Assembly (NCBI RefSeq): GCF_014385165.1
Contig: NZ_JACRTF010000001.1
Location: 1,240,001 to 1,304,000 of the forward strand
Direction: 5' to 3'
Length of the DNA: 64,000 nucleotides
DNA from: Jilunia laotingensis
GTDB lineage: Bacteria; Bacteroidota; Bacteroidia; Bacteroidales; Bacteroidaceae
A program made the translations under genes and the position numbers. Below the pieces are notes generated by a model that made no database searches, had not been told where the DNA came from, and was given only the letters and a program-made list of their open reading frames with translations. Positions 53,071 through 61,695 of this stretch are shown in pieces (the stretch's first letter is position 1; each line of letters starts with the position of its first letter).

Positions 53071-54153
53071 ATGGAAACTCAAATCAATGCCTTCAACTAC
53101 ACCCACTTACTTAAAGAGGTTAAGGCAAGAGTAGCACTTGCCCAGAAAAAAGCTATTTATGCAGCTAATGAAGAAATGCTATCCATGTATTGGGATATCG
53201 GCAAACTACTATACGAAAGCCAGAAACTGATTGGGTGGGGTAACAATGCGCTCGAACAGCTTTCTAAAGACTTAAAGAACGATTATCCGAAGGTGAAAGG
53301 ATTCTCCGTAAGGAACTGTCAAGTGATGATACAGTTCTATAATGAATATAATCAACAACTTACAAATACGCAACGAGCCGTTGCGCATTTACAAAAGGCT
53401 GCTATAACATTACCCATCAAACAACTAAGTTGGTCACATAATGTTGCACTGATGCAAAGAGTTAAAGACCTAAAAGCCCGGTATTGGTATATGATACAAT
53501 GCTTAAAAAACGGTTGGACACGTGATTTTCTAATCGAAGCCATCAATCAGGACTACTACAACTCTTACGGTGCATTGGCAAATAATTTCGACACCACGCT
53601 CCCCGAAATACAAGCGAAGCAAGTAAAAGAAACCTTGAAAGACCCTTATATCTTCGATATGCTGACATTCACGGAAGAATATGATGAACGGGATGTGGAG
53701 ATAGGCTTAATCAAACATATTGAAAAGTTCCTTATTCAGATGGGAGCAGGCTTTGCTTTCATGGGGAGACAGTACCACATCGAAGTGTCTGAAAAAGATT
53801 TCTACATCGACATCCTTATGTACAACGCTTTTATGCACCGATATTTAGTCGTGGAATTAAAAAAAGGTGAGTTCCAGCCCGAATATATCGGAAAATTAAA
53901 CTTTTACTGTTCCGCTGTGGACGATATTCTCTGCCGGGAAGGGGATAGCCAAACAATTGGCTTACTCCTATGTCAGAATAAAGATCGAATCATGGCTGAA
54001 TATGCATTGCGTGACGTACACAAGCCCATTGGTATTTCTGACTACGAATTAGGAAGGATATTACCTAAAAATATCAAATCGGGATTGCCTTCCATTGAAG
54101 AATTAGAAAGTAAACTCAGTCAGGAGTTACAAAATGACGAGGATACGGTTTGA
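53071..54153 (+). CDS. YhcG/DUF1016 family PDDEXK nuclease-like protein
   Basis: A 360-residue protein with the two-part YhcG layout. An N-terminal DUF1016 domain (YTHLLKEVKARVALAQ, EEMLSMYWDIGKLLYE, GWGNNALEQLSKDL, FSVRNCQVMIQFY) is followed by a C-terminal PDDEXK-like nuclease domain at about 215-345. The latter shows FMGRQYHIEVSEKDFYIDIL, then RYLVVELKKGEFQPEYIGKL (acidic residue, then E-x-K) and DRIMAEYALRD. YhcG-type proteins are often found near restriction systems or mobile elements, but none is adjacent here. The gene interrupts the block between the sulfatases and their likely regulator. Confidence 0.9.
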   Translation: METQINAFNYTHLLKEVKARVALAQKKAIYAANEEMLSMYWDIGKLLYESQKLIGWGNNALEQLSKDLKNDYPKVKGFSVRNCQVMIQFYNEYNQQLTNTQRAVAHLQKAAITLPIKQLSWSHNVALMQRVKDLKARYWYMIQCLKNGWTRDFLIEAINQDYYNSYGALANNFDTTLPEIQAKQVKETLKDPYIFDMLTFTEEYDERDVEIGLIKHIEKFLIQMGAGFAFMGRQYHIEVSEKDFYIDILMYNAFMHRYLVVELKKGEFQPEYIGKLNFYCSAVDDILCREGDSQTIGLLLCQNKDRIMAEYALRDVHKPIGISDYELGRILPKNIKSGLPSIEELESKLSQELQNDEDTV

Positions 54154-54865
54154 TCTCATAGTATTGGGATTACAAAAACAATGAGTTGTACATGTAATCC
54201 CATTAATCTTACTGACAGTAATATCCATTCTAACCTGCCAATATGCTTCCTATATCTCCTTTTTACTAACCCATCCATCTTTAAAATAAGATGAAACAGA
54301 TTGGCATAAAGTCATTTTCAGCATCGAAAAAGGAAGAATCATACTGATTAAGGCATAAAATTACCTTGTTCAACAGATGGAATAGTAATAATCAGCGTGC
54401 CGGGTAGCTATTACCAGCAGATGGAGTAGCCATTGCCAACGAATTGGGTAGCTATCACCAACGGGTTGAGTAGCCGTAGCCAACGAATGAAGTAACCATT
54501 ATCAACAAACAAAGCAACCTTTTCCCTGAAACTAAAACTTTATTCTGGACGGGAAACACTTTATTTATCGCTTTCATCTCTATTTCATACTCAAAGCTGA
54601 CACATTCTATTTTGACAGAATGAACCGATAGAGCCATAAAATCTACCACTTGTCAACGGGTGGGAGGAAAACCCGGCAACATTCAAGTCATTACTCCACC
54701 TTTGCTGACAAAACAGATAAACCGGATGGCCCTACACTGCATTTTTTCCTGGCAGATGGACTATGAGGCGTAAAAAACGCAGCGTAGAGCATATCGAAAA
54801 CCCAAAGTGTCATTTTGCTAAAAGCTCCCGTAAAAGAAAGCAAAGGACATAAACAGGCTTCGGTT
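54154..54865. other. Convergent gene-free region with phased array D
   Basis: These 712 bases lie between the YhcG-like gene and the end of the hybrid regulator. They hold the 22-bp phased array at 54385-54518. The rest has several short open frames without supporting signals; 54690-54860 looks like non-coding or decayed sequence. Confidence 0.65.
54385..54518. repeat. Phased intergenic array D, 22-bp period, six units plus a leading partial
   Basis: G[TC]A[GA]C begins at 54404, 54426, 54448, 54470, 54492 and 54514: five steps of exactly 22 bp. A related GTAAT unit precedes at 54385 (19 bp earlier). The typical unit reads GTAGCCATTGCCAACGAATT plus two bases. Several units hold a small hairpin with changing but matched arms (CCA-GCAGA-TGG; CCAA-CGAA-TTGG; CAA-CGGG-TTG), which looks like compensatory change. 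Confidence 0.88.
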
Positions 54866-57800
54866 TTATTCAAAATCCTTAGGCAATACTCCGAATTGCT
54901 TGAGGAAACATTTCGCAAAATAAGAAGGCGTATTGAAACCAACCATGTAGCACACCTCGTTCACTTTGCAAACTTTCTCTTTCAGCAAGCAAGCTGCCTT
55001 CTTCAACCGTTCGATACGAATGTAGTCATTGGGCGACATGTCTAGAACTCCCCTGATCTTACGGTTCAAGCTCGAACGGCTCATATTCATGGCACTTGCC
55101 AAATCGTCCACGCTGAAATCAGATTCGGATATATTCGCCTGCATTACTTCGTCCAATGCCTTTATGAACAGCTCATCTGCCTTTGTCATCGCCATCGAGT
55201 TGAAGGAGATAAAAGGAGAATTGACAAATGCCTGACGAAGCTTTTCACGGTTATTCAACAAGTTATCAATGTTGGCTTTCAGATGCTCCACAGAGAAAGG
55301 TTTCTCAATATAAGCATCTGCACCGGTTCGCAGACCTTCGATTTTCGATTGTACCGATGTTTTCGCAGTAAGCAATATGACGGGGATATGGCTTGAATTA
55401 ATATCCGATTTGACCCGTTCGCACAGTTCAAGTCCATCCATCTCCGGCATCATGACATCGCTTACAATCAGATTTACCCCTTCGCCTTCCAATGCTTTCA
55501 GACCTTCCAGCCCATTGGTAGCGGTCAGAAGCTGGTAATCTTCCGATAATTGCCGGGATATAAATGACAGCATATCAGGATTGTCTTCCACCACCAATAC
55601 GATAGGTTTGCGATTCCTGTCAGCTCCCGTATTTACTTTTTTGACTTGTTCTTCTTCCACCGCTTCTCCCGTTCCGGTCAATACAGGTTTTGCCGCATCA
55701 TCCGCCTCCTTACTTTCCGAATGCCGGATAGGAACCATCAACAGGAAACAATTGCGTTCCTCGCAGTCATCCATCTTCAAGGTTCCTTGATGCTGTTCCG
55801 CCAGCGAACGGGCAAGAGCAAGCCCGATGCCTGTACCCGTAGCAACATTCTTGCCCTCTTTGTAACGGACAAACGGTTGGAAGATCTCTTCGCGATTCCC
55901 GCGAGGTATCACCTCCCCGTCATTACAAATCTTGAAACAAAAAGCATCCCCTTCTACCGACAGGCGTGCATGTGCATACGTTGAGGAGTATTTTAAAGCA
56001 TTCGTCAGCAAGTTACTGATTATTTTCGTCAAAGCTTCACGATCGACCAAGGACGAGAAAGCCGTCTCAGGCAATTCAAGCGTGAAGTCCAATCCCTTTT
56101 GCTTTGCCAACGGTGTAAAACGAACGAAGGTACGTTCTACAAGAGCCACAATATCGTTCTCCACAAGATTCAGCCTGAATCCGCCACTCTCCGTCTTCCT
56201 GAAATCGAGCAACTGATTGGTCAGATTCAGCAACCGTTCGGCATTCTGATCCATGATTTTCAGATCGGTTTCCACTTCATGCGCAAAGGAATGTTTACGA
56301 AGGATGTTCTCAAGGGGACTCTTGATAAGCGTCAGAGGAGTACGAATCTCATGGGCTACATTCGTAAAGAAATCAATCTTGGCGGTATAGAACTCACGCT
56401 CTTTCTCCTGTTCAAACTTCTCCATTTGCATCTGGTGTTTCAACTGTGAACGCTTTCTGAAATAGATTATTACAAAAACGATCCCTCCGATGGCCAATGC
56501 AAAATAAAACAGGTAGGCCCATACGGACAGGTAGAAAGGCGGAAGGACATGAATTTTCAGCGTACGCACGTCATTGTTCCAAACACCATCGCTGTTCGAG
56601 CCTTTGATCATAAGCGTATAGTCCCCGTAAGGAAGATTGGAATAAGTCACCAGGTTGTGATCCATAGCCGTATACCACTCCTTATCAAACCCTTCCATCT
56701 TATAGATCAGCTTGTTCATCTCCGGAGCCTGATAGCTCAGGGCGGCAATGCGGAACGAGAAAGAGTTCTGGTCATAAGCAAGCTCGATTTCCTTGGAAGT
56801 AGTAATACTTTCCTTCAACGGAGAGCCTTCCGCACCGACCGTCACCTTCTTATCAAAAATCATAAAATCCGTGATAACCACCGGAGGCAGAAAGGTGTTA
56901 TCGGTAAAAGTCTTGGGATTGAAGGATACGATCCCTTTGATACTGCCTAGATAGATGGTTCCGTTCTTATCCTTATAGCCCGATTGATAATTGAACTGGT
57001 TGCTTACCAGCCCATTGGCAGTTGTATACACCTTCATCTCAGCCGTTTTAGGATTGAAACGTACCAAGCCCTTATTCGTCGTGACCCAGAACAATCCCTG
57101 GTCATCTTCCACGATGCGCGAAACGACATTTCCTGCGAGGTCATCCGCCAAGTCGTAATTGACAAACCCCTTCTTCACCGGATCGAAACGGCAAAAGCCT
57201 TTCCCTTGTGTAGTGAACCATATCTGCCTGTTACTATCCTCAAAGACACTCAACACCCTGTCGTAAGGCAGACTGTCGGGATCTTTCGCATCGTGCGTGA
57301 AGCTCTCCCATTTTCCCGTATGCACATTTAGCCGGAACACTCCCCGTGCATAAGAAGCGCCCCAAATGTTTCCGTCCGAATCTTCCAGTATATCATAAAA
57401 AAAGATACCTTTTAGTTCCGGTATCCAAGAAAAATCATCCTTAGCCCGGTCGTATCTGATCATACCGTTGGGACAACCCATGAGCATATCGCCCGAGGCA
57501 AGACGGCAAATCGTGAATATGTGATCCACCTTTACACTTTGAGGAGAAGAGTTATCGCCCCGGAGATAGGCTTTCACGCTTTTTGTACGCAGATCGATCC
57601 GGTTCAATCCTTGCGAGAAAGTACCGACCCAAAGATAGTTGTCGTCCAGGCACAAGCCATGTACATTATGATAAATAGACGGATGTTGAAACGCTTTCAT
57701 CGTACGAGTCACCGGGTCATAGCAAAACAGCCCCTTGTCCTCCGTACCAATCCAGAGATTGCCCGAATTGTCTTCAACTATCTCGCGAACACGTTGACCG

Positions 57801-58876
57801 ACTTCATCCATGCCCATGTCTTTCGGATAGAGTTTTTCGAAATAAGAATACTGTTTGGGATAGTAGTTGACACCACCGAAATAGGAGCCTATCCACATGG
57901 CTCCTTCCTGATCTTTAATGATCGAATAAATGGCATTGTCACTTAAGGAATAGGCATCACCAATCTGTTTCATCAGATGTACGGACTGTCCCGTACGAGT
58001 ATTGTAAATATACAACCCGGACTCGGTACCGATCCAAAGTTCATCATCCGAATATTCCACGATCTCACGGACAAACAAAGCATCTCCATTCTCGTCCTTT
58101 TGCAGCAACGAACGGACTTTATTGGTAGATAAGTCAATCTCGAGTAATCCGGCTTTATTCGTACCTACATATAAGCGGTTATATCTTCCAAGAGTCATTT
58201 GCCGTCCCAATAAATTGGCAAAAGGATCGTTCCCGTCCGGATCCTTAAAGGAATGCATCGTCTTAAACTTATCGTTCGAATAGAAAATCCCTCCTCCGAA
58301 CAAAGCAATATAGGCCGTCCCGTCCGGCAGGAACAGAAGACTGGAGGCATGAAGCAATCGTTCTTTGTAATCCTCTATCTTTATTTCCCTCAACTTGTCC
58401 GTTATAGGATTATAACAGAACAATCCCTGCGCACTGACAGATATCCAGACGTTTCCTTGTTCATCTCCCTGGATGACCGAAACGGTCGATCGCATAGTAG
58501 TGCCCAAATCACTTTTCATATCAAAATAGCGGAAAGATTCCGTTTCAGGAGTATAAATATACACTCCGTCATCCGTACCCACCCATATCTGCCCTGAAGC
58601 ATCTTCATAAAGGGCAGTGACAAAATTATTTCCAAGCCCCCCGTTCTCTTTCACAAATACCTGAAAGGACAAACCGTCGTAACGGTTCAGTCCATTGGCG
58701 GTTGCGAACCACAAAAATCCTGTCCGGTCTTGAATGATATCATATACGGTGTTTTGGGAGAGTCCGTTATTAATATCCAGCGTACGGAAATAATATTGTC
58801 TTTCAGCCAAAACGGCTTGCACGTTCAATGAGAAGATGCAAACAAGTAATAAAAAGAAAAATCGGGATTTAATCAT
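54866..58876 (-). CDS. Hybrid two-component system sensor/regulator (HTCS)
   Basis: A 1336-residue one-protein signalling chain that senses a glycan breakdown product in the periplasm and activates PUL genes. In order: signal peptide (FFFLLLVCIFSLNVQAVLA), two-bladed set of Reg_prop propeller repeats to about residue 700 (NNGLSQNTVYDIIQDRTGFL is the first), a Y_Y_Y domain to about 778, a membrane segment at about 784-806, HisKA with H842 (NVAHEIRTPL), HATPase (ATGTGIGLALARSLAEQH), a receiver domain at about 1090-1205 with D1140 (LIVSDVMMPEMDG), and an AraC-type HTH at about 1250-1335. The frame extends to a TTG at 58921, but ATG 58876 begins the signal peptide and is preferred. Confidence 0.95.
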   Translation of the reverse strand: MIKSRFFFLLLVCIFSLNVQAVLAERQYYFRTLDINNGLSQNTVYDIIQDRTGFLWFATANGLNRYDGLSFQVFVKENGGLGNNFVTALYEDASGQIWVGTDDGVYIYTPETESFRYFDMKSDLGTTMRSTVSVIQGDEQGNVWISVSAQGLFCYNPITDKLREIKIEDYKERLLHASSLLFLPDGTAYIALFGGGIFYSNDKFKTMHSFKDPDGNDPFANLLGRQMTLGRYNRLYVGTNKAGLLEIDLSTNKVRSLLQKDENGDALFVREIVEYSDDELWIGTESGLYIYNTRTGQSVHLMKQIGDAYSLSDNAIYSIIKDQEGAMWIGSYFGGVNYYPKQYSYFEKLYPKDMGMDEVGQRVREIVEDNSGNLWIGTEDKGLFCYDPVTRTMKAFQHPSIYHNVHGLCLDDNYLWVGTFSQGLNRIDLRTKSVKAYLRGDNSSPQSVKVDHIFTICRLASGDMLMGCPNGMIRYDRAKDDFSWIPELKGIFFYDILEDSDGNIWGASYARGVFRLNVHTGKWESFTHDAKDPDSLPYDRVLSVFEDSNRQIWFTTQGKGFCRFDPVKKGFVNYDLADDLAGNVVSRIVEDDQGLFWVTTNKGLVRFNPKTAEMKVYTTANGLVSNQFNYQSGYKDKNGTIYLGSIKGIVSFNPKTFTDNTFLPPVVITDFMIFDKKVTVGAEGSPLKESITTSKEIELAYDQNSFSFRIAALSYQAPEMNKLIYKMEGFDKEWYTAMDHNLVTYSNLPYGDYTLMIKGSNSDGVWNNDVRTLKIHVLPPFYLSVWAYLFYFALAIGGIVFVIIYFRKRSQLKHQMQMEKFEQEKEREFYTAKIDFFTNVAHEIRTPLTLIKSPLENILRKHSFAHEVETDLKIMDQNAERLLNLTNQLLDFRKTESGGFRLNLVENDIVALVERTFVRFTPLAKQKGLDFTLELPETAFSSLVDREALTKIISNLLTNALKYSSTYAHARLSVEGDAFCFKICNDGEVIPRGNREEIFQPFVRYKEGKNVATGTGIGLALARSLAEQHQGTLKMDDCEERNCFLLMVPIRHSESKEADDAAKPVLTGTGEAVEEEQVKKVNTGADRNRKPIVLVVEDNPDMLSFISRQLSEDYQLLTATNGLEGLKALEGEGVNLIVSDVMMPEMDGLELCERVKSDINSSHIPVILLTAKTSVQSKIEGLRTGADAYIEKPFSVEHLKANIDNLLNNREKLRQAFVNSPFISFNSMAMTKADELFIKALDEVMQANISESDFSVDDLASAMNMSRSSLNRKIRGVLDMSPNDYIRIERLKKAACLLKEKVCKVNEVCYMVGFNTPSYFAKCFLKQFGVLPKDFE

Positions 58877-59122
58877 ATTTCGTATTCGGAGATTCTTAGC
58901 CTGTTTAAGTTTTCTTTCCAAAGCTTTTTATTCGGTTTCCTTTTACTATCTTTTTGGGCTTGCACTTCCTTTTGGGGATCACCCGGATCATCATACGTCT
59001 TTCTATAAACTAAAAAACAATCTCAGAAAGAACGCTTAAGGAAGCCCCGCATTTCCATTAACAATAGAAAGCACATTGCACAAAGGCAATTACCCATTAA
59101 AAATTAAACAAACAATTGGTTA

Positions 59123-59776
59123 TTATTCCATCTCTAACATTCCAAAGAAATCCGGGCGATGGAAGTCCGGTTTCTCTATATTGATCGGATTCCAGGAAAG
59201 GAAGTGGGGAGTCCGCAATTCATCACCGCATTTATAGAAATTGGCTTTAATGGTCTTCCCGTCCAAAGAGTCTAACTGATGCTTGAAGAAGACCGAATAA
59301 GGAATCACCAATGCCACCTCCCAAGAGGTATCTTCCATCCTCTCTTCAAAAGGTGTACGTCCGAGGCTCGACCAGCGCTGAATCCGTGCAGTCACCTCTG
59401 CCGGAGCGTGTTCGCGGTTGTTACGTTGGGCACCGGCTCCCACCAGAACCGTTCCGATACAGTTGCATTCTATATTATAGTAGATATCATCTCCTGCAGG
59501 AACAGAAAAGAACTCTACACAAGAATCCGTCCATACCGAGCCGTTATCCTCCCCATAACGGGCACGGACGCTATTTTCTGTCACCCTGAAGTTCAAAAGG
59601 AACGAACGATCCGTGTGGGCAATCCGAAATTCCACTTTCGGACGATAAGGATATTCCTTCCAATTTACATGGCCGACAGGTTGAAAAGCGATCTTCTCTT
59701 TATCCATTAATTTAGGAAGTGAATCTACTTCCACATTGGCAGCACTTATTTTTTTTACTTTCATAGTAGTTCCCAT
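59123..59776 (-). CDS. CBM9-like carbohydrate-binding protein
   Basis: A 217-residue beta-sandwich protein of the CBM9-like family (FRIAHTDRSFLLNFRVTENS; WTDSCVEFFSVPAGDDIYYN; WEVALVIPYSVFF; ANFYKCGDELRTPHFLSW). There is no signal peptide, so it may be cytoplasmic; some Bacteroides homologues stand next to glycan-use genes. Two starts are possible, ATG 59776 and ATG 59764; the second gives the common MKVKKI opening. It lies 347 bases upstream of the HTCS on the same strand and may be in the same regulon. A reverse -7 box TATTTTTG is at 59798-59791. Confidence 0.82.
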   Translation of the reverse strand: MGTTMKVKKISAANVEVDSLPKLMDKEKIAFQPVGHVNWKEYPYRPKVEFRIAHTDRSFLLNFRVTENSVRARYGEDNGSVWTDSCVEFFSVPAGDDIYYNIECNCIGTVLVGAGAQRNNREHAPAEVTARIQRWSSLGRTPFEERMEDTSWEVALVIPYSVFFKHQLDSLDGKTIKANFYKCGDELRTPHFLSWNPINIEKPDFHRPDFFGMLEME

Positions 59777-59807
59777 TTCAATAACTCAGACAAAAATAGT
59801 ACTTTTG
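59776..59807 (+). promoter_or_regulatory. Predicted Dus promoter, overlapping the divergent CBM9 promoter
   Basis: TTTC at 59776-59779, a 20-base spacer and TACTTTTG at 59800-59807, for the Dus gene. The reverse-strand TATTTTTG (59798-59791) for the CBM9-like gene lies inside the spacer, so the two polymerases would compete. Confidence 0.55.
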
Positions 59808-59876
59808 TAACTAGTTTCATCTTAATACCTCATAAAAAGTGAAGAAAATCATTCTTTATTCCTAAAATAATTTCTA

Positions 59877-60812
59877 ATGAACGCTACCGCACTCCCCATT
59901 TTTTTTGCCCCGCTACAAGGATATACCGAGGCAATATACCGTAATGCACATGCCACCGTTTTTGGTGGAGTAGATACTTATTATACTCCTTTTGTACGTT
60001 TGGAGAAAGGAAATTTCCGGAATAAAGACTTACGGGACATTGATCCGGCACAGAACCGTGTACCCCATCTGGTACCTCAACTTATCGGTGCCCAAAAAGA
60101 CAAGATAGAGAAGATTTTGGGCCAATTCATCGAAAGGAATTATAAAGAGGCGGATATAAACATGGGCTGTCCTTTCCCCCTTTTAGCCAAACGGTGCAAC
60201 GGATCAGGAATACTTCCTTTCCCGGAAGAAGTTGACAAAATAATGGATGTGGTACGGCAGCATCCTGAAATCCGTTTTTCCATAAAGATGCGTCTGGGAT
60301 GGGAAGATCCCGGTGAGTGTATACGCCTGCTTCCGATATTGAATGAACTCCCGCTAACACATATCACTCTGCATCCCCGGCTGGGAAAACAACAGTACAA
60401 AGGTGAAACAGACCTCGAAAGCTTCCGTGCTTTTGCAGAGGATTGTCGCCATCCATTGATCTACAACGGAGATATTAAAACGCTGGAAGACATAGAACAA
60501 ATCCAAAACCGCCTCCCTTCCTTGGCAGGCATCATGATAGGACGCGGATTATTAGCGAATCCGGCACTTGCTTTGGAATATAAAGAAGGAAGAGTGTTAT
60601 CTTCGGAAGAAATGAAGGAGAAGCTCTTCACTCTGCACAAACTCGTATTTAAGGATTATGACGCGCAAATTCAAGGTGGAGAATCGCAACTTCTCAATAA
60701 GATGAAAGTATTCTGGGAATATCTGGAACCTCAGATCGGCCATAAAGCATGGAAAACGATCCATAAGAGTACAAGCCTTGCAAAGTATCAGGCGGCAATA
60801 GGAACGATTTGA
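59877..60812 (+). CDS. tRNA-dihydrouridine synthase
   Basis: A 311-residue flavin enzyme of the Dus family, reducing uridine to dihydrouridine in tRNA with FMN and NAD(P)H. It opens with LPIFFAPLQGYTEAIYRNAH. The catalytic-cysteine motif reads INMGCPFPLLAKRCNGSGIL (first cysteine in NMGCP). The FMN and phosphate sites are SIKMRLGWEDP, HITLHPRLGKQQYKG, IYNGDIKTLEDI and GIMIGRGLLANPAL. Length is normal for the family. Assignment to DusA, B or C is not attempted. It is a single gene with its own promoter. Confidence 0.93.
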   Translation: MNATALPIFFAPLQGYTEAIYRNAHATVFGGVDTYYTPFVRLEKGNFRNKDLRDIDPAQNRVPHLVPQLIGAQKDKIEKILGQFIERNYKEADINMGCPFPLLAKRCNGSGILPFPEEVDKIMDVVRQHPEIRFSIKMRLGWEDPGECIRLLPILNELPLTHITLHPRLGKQQYKGETDLESFRAFAEDCRHPLIYNGDIKTLEDIEQIQNRLPSLAGIMIGRGLLANPALALEYKEGRVLSSEEMKEKLFTLHKLVFKDYDAQIQGGESQLLNKMKVFWEYLEPQIGHKAWKTIHKSTSLAKYQAAIGTI

Positions 60813-60893
60813 GGAAGGATTAAGGAAGATTATCTTACATAATTACTGCCTAAAATTGCTAATATTTCCCAGCTCCGGGAAACACCTTGGAGA

Positions 60894-61003
60894 TCACCGA
60901 TGAAGTCCCCCTTCCTCACCGATGAAGGGGGGCTTCATCACCGAGGAACAGGTCGTTGATCACCGAGGTAAAAACGACTCATCATAAACATTGGTTATCA
61001 ACC
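60894..61003. repeat. Phased intergenic array E, 22-bp period, five units
   Basis: TCAC[C]GA begins at 60894, 60916, 60938 and 60960, with a decayed TCATAAA at 60982: four steps of exactly 22 bp. Units 1 and 2 share TCACCGATGAAG; units 3 and 4 share TCACCGAGG. Across units 1-2 a 16-bp stem forms (60899-60914 with 60924-60939, one G-U type pair) around a 9-base loop. Confidence 0.88.
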
Positions 61004-61086
61004 ACTTACAAACACAAAGATTTACTTTAAATCTCAATCATCGCTCAATCATCTCAGTTGCCAGAAAGATAACAATTTCTGACAGA

Positions 61087-61641
61087 CTACGGATGAATCT
61101 CTTTAAACGTTTTATTATCTTCCTGCACCTGCTGGATCGTTTCTTTCAACTCGCTAATCGGCAGGTCAAAACCATACCAACCGGTATAACAATCGGTCAC
61201 ATACCATTTGTCACCGATCAACTCGAATTCTACGCGCAGATCGATTTCCGATTCTTCATATCCGGCTTCAAAAACCTTATGGGCTGGTTCGTCCAGCGTA
61301 AACTGAGAGACGTAGATTCCTCCCTCATCTTGAGTGATACGCTCCACTTTCAACGTTTCTCCATCCAAAAGCGGCCATTTTTCCTTGGTAAACGGAAAAG
61401 TCTTTTCACTGTTCCCGTCGTCAGTCAATAAGGTGATAGGGGTTTTCAAAGGGAATTTGATGCGTTCATACTGATAAGCGGCACTAGAGGTAAATTTCTC
61501 AAGGAAGGTATTGAAATCCTCCACTTCCATAGAAGAGTTATTCTCAGCTTTCGCCCGGGAAATGTTTCCGCATGAAATACAGCAAATGCCCGCCAACAGG
61601 AGAGCTGTAAACAGACATAATACAAACCTTTTCGTTTTCAT
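61087..61641 (-). CDS. DUF4348-like lipoprotein
   Basis: A 184-residue predicted lipoprotein: SPII signal (FVLCLFTALLLAGICCISC, C24) and one domain resembling DUF4348 of Bacteroides (VEDFNTFLEKFTSSAAYQYE; RIKFPLKTPITLLTDDG; FELIGDKWYVTDCYTGWYG). The end is Gln/Glu-rich. Function is unknown; periplasmic or surface location is inferred. It lies 54 bases past the DUF2851 gene on the same strand and may be co-transcribed. A reverse -7-like TATCTTTG at 61674-61667 could give it a promoter of its own. Confidence 0.8.
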   Translation of the reverse strand: MKTKRFVLCLFTALLLAGICCISCGNISRAKAENNSSMEVEDFNTFLEKFTSSAAYQYERIKFPLKTPITLLTDDGNSEKTFPFTKEKWPLLDGETLKVERITQDEGGIYVSQFTLDEPAHKVFEAGYEESEIDLRVEFELIGDKWYVTDCYTGWYGFDLPISELKETIQQVQEDNKTFKEIHP

Positions 61642-61695
61642 AAAAATAGGAGTTTTGAATTGGCTGCAAAGATAGAAGAAGTTTGGATGTTTTTA

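Noticed and set aside
54690..54942. Small reverse-strand gene after array D
   Set aside because: The 83-codon frame runs into the end of the HTCS gene in another frame and has no start context or recognisable product.
58877..58921. HTCS start at TTG 58921
   Set aside because: It would place 15 polar residues before the signal peptide; ATG 58876 gives a normal signal sequence.
19986..61003. CRISPR arrays at the five phased repeat loci
   Set aside because: Units follow each other without spacers, unit sequence differs within an array, there is no leader, and no cas gene is in the window.
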